Below, one piece after another: positions 54,901 to 63,900 of a DNA stretch of 64,000 nt. The translations under genes were made by a program, and so were the position numbers. Positions within the stretch are counted from its first letter, which is position 1. The number at the start of each line of letters is the position of its first letter. The notes below the pieces were generated by a model. That model had not been told where the DNA came from. It saw only the letters and a program-made list of their open reading frames with translations, and did no database searches. The DNA is taken from the NCBI RefSeq assembly GCF_000003815.2, contig NC_049987.1, positions 9,133,100 to 9,197,099 of the forward strand, written 5' to 3'. Source of the DNA: Branchiostoma floridae. Its lineage: Eukaryota; Chordata; Leptocardii; Amphioxiformes; Branchiostomatidae.

Positions 54901-57900
54901 GGTGGAGACCACCGTGGACGTACCGGTAAGTTTCTGTTTCTGTCAATAGATTCATCAGGCCAGTGAAAAAAGAGACTTTTTTACACAACCATTGCTTTAT
55001 TCACACCAACGTTTTGGTGACCGTCTGTCACCTTCTTCGGGGCAATTCTGACTGGTTTACATTGTACTACAGCATGTACATTGTAGAAACTTTACGTATA
55101 TGACCGCATCTGCACTGTGAGCAGCAACACCTATGCTGCAGTACAATGTGAACCAGTCAGAACTGCCCTGAAGAAGTTGACAGGCCATCACCGAAACATT
55201 GGTGTGAATAAAGCAACAGCTGTGTAAAAAGAGTCTCTTTATTCAATGTCTGTCTGATTGTTAGATCCATTGTGTGGTTGTTTCAATGGCAGCAACAAAG
55301 TCAGACCATGATCTGACTGTTGGGCATACAGCTGAAAAAATCATAAACTGTTGGTCAGCCTTTATGTAGCAGACTTTTACAAATTCAGTTGGTGTGTTAC
55401 AATGTAATAACAATGGCAGATCACTGGTCTATCCTGTAGAGGAAGAAAATGTCTTCTTCTGTGTTAATGTGGCCAACATCATCTTGTTGTATTTCTGCCA
55501 CACTTATCAGTAGTGCTGGTACAGAAGGTTACATAGGTAATGGTATGTCTTGAAATTGGGGGTATGCTTTAAGTATTAATGCAGATATGCCACCTTATCC
55601 CTGAAGGATTCAATGGATGGGGCAGTCACCATCTCTAAAGGAAGCAAGTTCCAGTCAGATATAGTTCGTGGAATAAAGGACATCTGTCTGTACTGTGTTA
55701 CAATATATTTCTCCTTTCTTTCAGACCCTGGAGATAGCCCTGGTGTACGAGGTGGATGACCTGGACTCTCCCGACACAGATCAGATCCCTCCCCCCATGC
55801 AACCCCCCTCCAGCAGTGTGGGGTCGGCGGGGTCAGGGGGCATGCCCAGCCCCTCCCCCCACCACAGCACGTCTTCAGAAGGAGCTGAGAAAGTGGGCTC
55901 TCCCCTGTTGAAGGTTTGTGTTTTTCCATCATAAACCTAATGCTCATGGTGGCTAGTAGCCTCTTCTTCTTCTTGTTGCTTGTGTAACAATGGGGGGTTT
56001 AAGTAGCGTCAAACAGCCACAAGAATCGGCTGAACAGCCTTTTCTGGCCTAGTGGTTTCACTGCTGGCTTTGTGATCTGCCAGCCCGGGTTTGATCCCGG
56101 GTGTTGGCATGTTGTTTCTTTCTGTTTCTACTCCCTTCTTACATTCGCCTTGTGGCACATAGGCCAGAAGTTTCGTTGCTGTTTCTGTAGAATGGTATTT
56201 TTTTTACAAAGAGGGGTTACTAGCACTTCCAATGTGCTTGAAGTACCTCTCAGAACGCAGGACCCCTAAACATGGAACCTCCATTTTATGTCCCTTCCGA
56301 AAGACCAAGTGACCCAGTTATCCACTAATTGGAACCAGGGGATCAACTAAGAGGCTGCTATCAGTTAAGCTACAGGGACATCCCTAGTGGAAAAACCTAC
56401 TTTGTACTTTATTTTGATCATCTGCTTATCATTTGTCCTCATCACCTATTTTCAGCTGTCCGTAACATTTTTCTTTTGTTTGAGTAGTGTGAAAATAATT
56501 ACACTGATGATTGTGTAATTCCAAAAATATGACTGAAATTTAAGAACATGAGTTCTGTTACTGTCACCTTCATGTTTACTTAATTTATTGTTATGTTGTA
56601 TTCTGAAAGCCTTATCCCATGATAGCATACACATTATAATAATTTTGTACAAATATAGACAGAAATTCTACTGTTCCTTTTAAATTTGGACAAATGGATG
56701 AGAGCAGACAGTACAGTTTTTAAAGATTTGCTTGCTCATGAACCACAACAAAAAGAAACTACATGCTGCTTTGAATGCCTACAGAAATGGAAGACTGCCA
56801 GTGACTCGCCCCACCTCACATAACCCTGAGGTAGTCTGCCATGTAGACTACTGCAAATTTAAAATTTCATTACAACAATATGAGAGCACATCAGTCATAT
56901 AGCCCCAGCACCTATGATAACAGGCAGTGTCATTACCCTGTTGAAGGCATGCCAAGACAGGTGAGATGAGTAAGTAAAGTAAATGGACCTGCAGGCCTGT
57001 GAAGTGTCAATATTAAAGGCTCAGGATGTCTTTTGTGTGTGTACAGCCCCTCCACATACAGTGACTCACAATGGACTTAATGTCCCGTCACAACTTCACA
57101 GCTCTCGAATGGGATGATTTTTTAAATGAGTGATACAAGGTCAGAAGAATCCTGCAGTACCATACTGCAGTGCATCCATAGCTTTTATCATGTTCTTAGT
57201 GCTAAAGGAACAAACATACACTGTTTCAGAACTTAACAGACAAAGAAATCCACTAGAAAGGCAACATTTTTGCAAAAATGCAGAATGTTTTCCCTGTAGC
57301 ACCAAATAGCAGGGTGTCTAAACTTCATCAATGTTTTCCCATAAGACGTTTTGTCAAGCTACGTGCACACAATAGTATACTTAGTGATGAAATGCCATCC
57401 ATTGTTGTATGGCTTTCCCCTTTTAGGGCTTATAGATCAAAGAATGATGATAACATTTGTATGTCAATGGTAAAAAAAGTACATTGTAACACAGTTCTTG
57501 GTCTGTCCTTAGTGCTGAAGTAATATCCACTGTGACAAATTGATCTGTTTCAGCGCTTCTGAAACAACTTATGGTAATGATAGTTATAGCAAAGATTTTA
57601 GAAAGAACTTTGTAGCACAGTTCCTTGAATGTTGTTCTTGCCTTGGTGTTGACATGATTTCTGTTGTGACATACAGTTCCTGTTTCAGAGGTAGTAAAAC
57701 AAAAAATGGTAACAATAATTCTATCATGATTGTCACACAGCTGCATCTTTGAAAGTTGTTCTGGCCATAGTGCTGAAATGATTTCTGTTGTGACAAAAAG
57801 TTCCTGTTTCAGAGGTAATAAAACAAAAGAATAATTACAGTAATTCTGTCAATGACTAAGAAGTACATTGTAAGACTGGTAAAAACTGGTAATTATTTCA

Positions 57901-60900
57901 GCGGTAAATGAGGACATTGTAACTCAGTTGCATCCTTACCACAACATTTAACAATGATAAACTAAGCTTCCATGTAGCAATTGTAGTACAAGTACATCCA
58001 TGGGAAAGGAGACATCCTTGAACTTTTCTTTTAATTGTAAACTGCCTGAAGTCTGAATGTAGATTCATTGTGCTATTAACACCGTTACTCAAATGGTATC
58101 TTTTGCAGAAGAAGAGTTTCAACATTAACATCAATGTCCCTTATTCCCAACTTTACAGCGTGTCAAAACTGCATTTTAGATTGATAGCGTTTCTGGAAGG
58201 TAAAACTAAGGGATTACTCACATGTAATGTTAATGCAAAATGCCTTTGCCCATTGGCTGAAAGTGAAGTTCAAAATCAATTCTTCCTCCCCAAAATAGAA
58301 GCGAGAATATCCAGTGCAACCCTTCTGGCTATCTCCTTTTGTGTAATTTGGTTTGATGGATGTCAGAAGGACCACCGAGGCTTATTGTGTCCCTATACCA
58401 GCTTCTGTCTGTTGTGATGAAACATCGTTCTTGCTTAACTGCTATAGAATTTTTTTAGTCAAATGATAGTTTAGTTTGACTTTGACTAACAGTTAACAGT
58501 TAACTTTATTTCACCAGGATGTACATGTTGTCTACTGACACTATCAATGGTTTCTTGGTGAGAAAACCCTGACATGGAATAACAAACACAACATAACATT
58601 ACAACAAATAATCATAGTAAAGCTGTGAAAGGTGACTAAAATAAACCATAAATCATAAAGTACTTGATTGATGACCATAAATTGAAATGGTTATTTCATA
58701 AAAACAGTCATTTATTTTTGTCTAGACATCAAATCATAAAAAACGAAAGTCAAACCATGGATCGACTTAAATGTAAAATCACTCTGAGTGGAGCATGCAT
58801 ATCAACATGTAGCAGGTTGGGTGGTACTATCATGACGTTATAGGATTCACTTAGTAAATCATTTTGTGGCCGCATGTGAAATATGAGCAGTGACACCTGC
58901 AGTACAATGTGAACCAGTCATAACTGCTCTGAAGAAGGTGACAGACTGTCACCAAAATGTTGGTCTGAATCAAGTAATGGTTGTGTAAAAGAATCTCTTT
59001 ATTCAGTGGTATACCAACGTGATAAAACTATTCACAAATTTACTAAGTAATTTGATTATTGGCCTTTTCTGCACAGGTGAAGTCTGGCCCTCAGAAGATG
59101 GTCCCAGGTTACCAGGTGGACCTGTGTGCCCAGCTAGTGACCGTTGAGGGAGAACCGCCCTCCCAGATTCTCTGCCTGGCCATCAACTCCTTATATGGGC
59201 TGTAAGTGCCGAAACATTCACCATGATGACATAGCAAAGATGTACACAATGCATCTCAGTTGGATAGTTTTGTGTTAAGTACAATGCTCTGCCAAAAAGG
59301 CTTTGAGAGCCAACAGTCATTGATGGAGTACTAAGAGGAATGTATAGAAATTGATGGTAACATCAATATGAGATGGTCAAACAACAAGATATCATCATTC
59401 AAATTTCGTGCCAATCATACACTTTCTCTATACTTTATCCTGGACTACAGGCAACGTTTAACTTCACCACTTCTAAAGGTTACATACTGTTTTCCCATTG
59501 CTGCCATCTTTTGCATGCTTGCCATGAAGGCTACTTTATGTACTGTAAATGTTGTTGAGAAAAATCCCAACCTACAAGACACACTGTTCCAGGATGGCGT
59601 TCGGCAACATGCAGGGCCTGGCTATCGTTGACATAATTCAGAAGACGACCCTCCTGAACCTGGGCACCCCCGACCTGTATGGCTCTGCCGACCCGTACAC
59701 GCGGACACAGCCCCGATCCCCGCAGAGAAAGAAGCCGCCAGCGGGTCTCGGGGACCTTGGTGAGGCACAGGCTGTGGAACAGGTATGAGATAAAGTTTTT
59801 AACTTGTGTTTAGAAGATAAAGTTTTTAACTTGTGTTTAGAAGATAAAGTTTTTAACTTGTGTTTAGAAGATAAAGTTTTTAACTTGTGTTTAGAAGATA
59901 AAGTTTTTAACTTGTGTTTAGAAGATTAAGTTTTTAACTTGTGTTTAGAAGATAAAGTTTTTAACTTGTGTTTAGAAGATTAAGTTTTTAACTTGTGTTT
60001 AGAAGATAAAGTTTTTAACTTGTGTTTAGAAGATAAAGTTGTTAACTTGTGTTTAGAAGATAAAGTTTATAACTTGCGTTTAGAAGATTAAGTTTTTAAC
60101 TTGTGTTTAGAAGATAAAGTTTATAACTTGTGTTTAGAAGGGTGAGTGTTGAAAGGGAAGTATCCAGATGACAGAGCAGCAAGAACAAACTTTTGCATGC
60201 TTTTATTAATGGAATATATATCGGTAACACATTTGGTGTCATCTATATTGTGTAATGGCAAACATGTCTTTGCAAACTGCAATCCTATGACTTCAAAAGA
60301 ATGTGCAATATTATGTTTTGATCTTTCATTGATCTCAAGAACCATTAAATTCTCAGGAAAAGATAAAGCCTAGCTTTGACAGAAATCTCTGCCTCAGGTG
60401 ATGAAAATCAATAAAGTTGAATGTCGTACAGTTATGATTTAGCCTTCATATATGTTTACCATAGGACAACATGATGCAGATGCAAAGCTATCAAAACTAT
60501 ATTGATTCGACTTTTGGGCACTTTCACTGATGCCCTCCTACCCTGCTGTACTTTCTGCCTGGAGTGACATTGACTTAATAATGGAAAAAAATTACCTGCA
60601 TTTGCTCCTATCAAACCATTTGATACATAATTTTCCCATTCTTACTTGTTATCCTCTTACAGCATAAGTCAAGTGCTCACAGTCTTTAGTCGCTCTGCGT
60701 TTACAGTCAGTCATAGAATATTTTGTCCTACCGGTAGTTTTTGTAGACAACAAAAACTGATAAGTTGGTCCATTCGGTAGTATTTTTGCTCCACTCTCCT
60801 GAAGACCTGTGTATGTCTTAGTACCTTCCCCATGCTATGCCTCCGAGTCACAACAGAAGTTGTTCCCTGACGCCTCGCTGTCTGTGTCTCCCAGCACTCC

Positions 60901-63900
60901 TTAGCCTATCCTGATGGTGTTGGTATGCCCATGAGCCTTACAATCCTCTATACCAACCTTTAAGTTTTACAAGTTGTGGGCTGATTCATGCGCACATAAA
61001 TGAAGTACTGTTTACGATTTGTGGCTGTCTTGTCCCTTAATGCTAATTGAACCTGAACCTCTGTAATCTGTGCTTTGTTTACACTGAGCTGTGTTGGCGG
61101 GAATCTGAGTTTCTGAATTGCATACTATGTAACGGTGGTGCCTCCACAGCTCCAATCCCCGCAGAGGAGGAAGCCTTTGAAGGCTCTAAGCAAGCTGGGG
61201 GAGTCAGAAATAGGGGAGCAGGTGGGACGTTGTAACTTCTGCTTGCTATTGTCGTACGTCCGCCTGTGGGTGTTTGACCATGTCTTGCATCAGTGTTTGC
61301 CACACTTAATAAACGGTATATATAGGTATGTTATTAGGACAGTTATGTGTGTTGTGAAGTCTATCATCAGTCTAGTATCAGAATGTACTTGTTTAGTTGT
61401 TAAAAGCTTATCACAAAAAAAGCAACCTGGTCCTGCTTCCAAGTATTCTGTAGTGTTTGTTGGTCTGTGAGCTGTGTAGAAAGTCACATGTCAGCAGCAA
61501 CTGGGTCAGACAGCTGAAGAACACTGAGTGAGGCAGTCAAAAATTCTGAGTCCAATTTTTTAGTTAGAGAACAATTTATAATTATAATGTATTTTGTCAA
61601 TGAACTAAGCTTTTGTAAGTATATTGAGGGTAACACATCTCTGTTCTCCCTAAGGAGCGCTGCCGTTCTCCGACGACAGAGAGAGACGAGTCCAACGGGG
61701 TGTGTCTGAGTCCCACGGGAACCACACGGAAGAAGCTGGCAGACATCAAGAGAAATCGCAACCAGCCTCGACCCAGGATGTCCAAAGCCCACTCCACCGC
61801 TTCCATGGAGGGCAATGGTGGTGATGGTAAGTCTTGTGTGTCATATCAGTTGGTCAGTTGCAAAACACAAGTCGAGCCAACTTGAAGATAGGCTTTGCTG
61901 TGACAAGTTTATAGGTATGATTTTAAGGTGATAGCCTAATGGGCAGACTTTCCCATCCATATGGAAGATTTATGGGACATTGATGATAAGGAGCTTGCTA
62001 GAATCAAACGTGGCATTTAAGTCGTCATCTCAAAGTGTCATCACAAAGTCTATGAAGGCAGCACTGAAGCTTGTTATTAGACGTCAACAGAACTTACATT
62101 AGGATGCAGTGCAGTTTGTCTGTACATGTCTGATATCCCGTATTTCTTGGATGATATCCAGCTTATACAGCAGTGTTTGTGGCTTTTCATGCATGGCATT
62201 TGCAGCTCCCTGGTGTGATTTTAAAAGGTCATGCAAATGCACCCAACAGTGTTAGGCAGTCTATAAAGAATGTGAAATGAATAACCCTAAAACTAGTTTA
62301 GCCCCCTGCTTACATTTATAATTTGATCAGATACTGTAGATACTAGATGATGTAGGAGAATGCAGATTATTATATTGTGTAATCATCAGAAGTTATGATG
62401 GAAAAGTACCTAAACATTTAATTTAGATCATCTTATGTATAAGTTTTCAAGCTGCCCTTTTAACACAGTGACTGTATATCCTGATGAATGGACCCGTTCC
62501 CTGTATTTCACTTTCCCAGCCATCGCATTTAAGTGATAGATATCTAGCACATTCAAATGTGTCCAAGTTGGTGCATTTTGTACGAACTGCATTCATGTTT
62601 GTACTGCAGAACTTGAAATCATCCAGGGTTGACTCCCTTGGTTTTGGGGAAGAAATATATGAACTAGATGCTAGTGTGAGAATACAAGATGAATTGTGTG
62701 AGTGAGTCTATCGCGGCTGACATCTGAAGTAATCTGTGAATGTTGAGAGAGCAGCGAGATAGACAACAGCAGGGGTAGACTGGTGGATTTAGTTGGGATC
62801 AGGGGTTCAGGGAGCAACTGAGCTATACATGTATCACTGCTACTGTGCCTATTCTGGGTCATTTGTATGGGAGAGATCATGCTGAAAATTCCAGTAAGAT
62901 GTTCACTCCATGCACTTGTCAGGAAAGCTGCTGATTTCTACCAAAAGATATTGAAACTTTGGTGGAACTTATTACTTTTATGCCATTTATTTTTGAACAG
63001 CCTTTGTGGAAATTTGAAAGGGGGTGGAATCTAGGTGTTAGATGTCAATGCCCTGTCGTGCGCGGCTTTCAGATCGGATATAACTTGTCATCAACTGTTT
63101 CATTTTATGACCTGAGTCAACCTTCATGCATCCTAGTTCATGTTATGTATGTGATATTGTACAATGTACCTCCTACTTTTGCCCTTTCTATATTGAACAT
63201 GCTATCCTAGCTTACAGTCAACTCAGGCCATCACAGAACTCACCGTGCATAAAGTACATGGTAGGGATGTACATATAGTGTTCATGTGTTAATGTGGTTG
63301 TACTTCCTACTTTTACCCTTTCTATATTGAACATGCTACCCTACCTTACAGTCAACTCAGGCCATCTCAGAACTCACCATGCATTAAGTACATGGCAGGG
63401 ATGTACATGTAGTGTTAATGTGGTTCTATACCAGATGTGACAGATGTTAATTTTTGAACGCGGTGGGCCAAATTTGTTGGCAATGTGACATTCTATCGAA
63501 TGTCACCAAGGACGTTTGAGCATACATATTCAGGGCTCAACCCACAAAGTACATATTCAGGGCTCAACCCACAATGTACCAGGATATATGAGAATCTTTT
63601 TTACAGAACCAGCAGGTACTTAACATTGCTTACGTTCCAATGTCACTCAGACACCTTCGTCAGAGCTCCCTTCTGCTGAGTTCAGTAAGTACCTGCTGGT
63701 TGTATAAGAAGTTTTCTCATATATCCTATATTCTACCAACATGATGAAACTGTTTGGGGTACAATGTACCACCTGTGTATGTGGGTAGGTGTAGGTAAAA
63801 GTACAATGTCATGTATCTACCCGCACCTTACCTGCCCAGGTCCATTATGAAATAGTCCACCACTAGGACGACATAAACCATTAGGTAGGCTCCCAAATGC

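Larger units (their letters stand above)
49256..55724 (+). other. tomosyn introns 7-14
   Basis: Introns at 49256-49799, 50003-51102, 51258-52172, 52246-52777, 52929-53757, 53826-54374, 54416-54719 and 54926-55724. Apart from the repeats listed separately they show no gene or RNA structure. Confidence 0.8.
55914..59076 (+). other. tomosyn intron 15
   Basis: Contains a SINE-like stretch (56040-56115), a three-unit tandem repeat (57500-57840) and a solo repeat arm (58885-59006). The rest is AT-rich with nothing recognised. Confidence 0.75.

Noticed and set aside
56040-56115. tRNA gene suggested by GGGTTTGATCCCGGG
   Set aside because: The cloverleaf does not close and the box spacing is SINE-like.
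62613-62697. Possible further tomosyn exon (NLKSSRVDSLGFGEE...)
   Set aside because: The acceptor would be phase 0 but exon 19 ends in phase 1, and the peptide does not match tomosyn; left unannotated.
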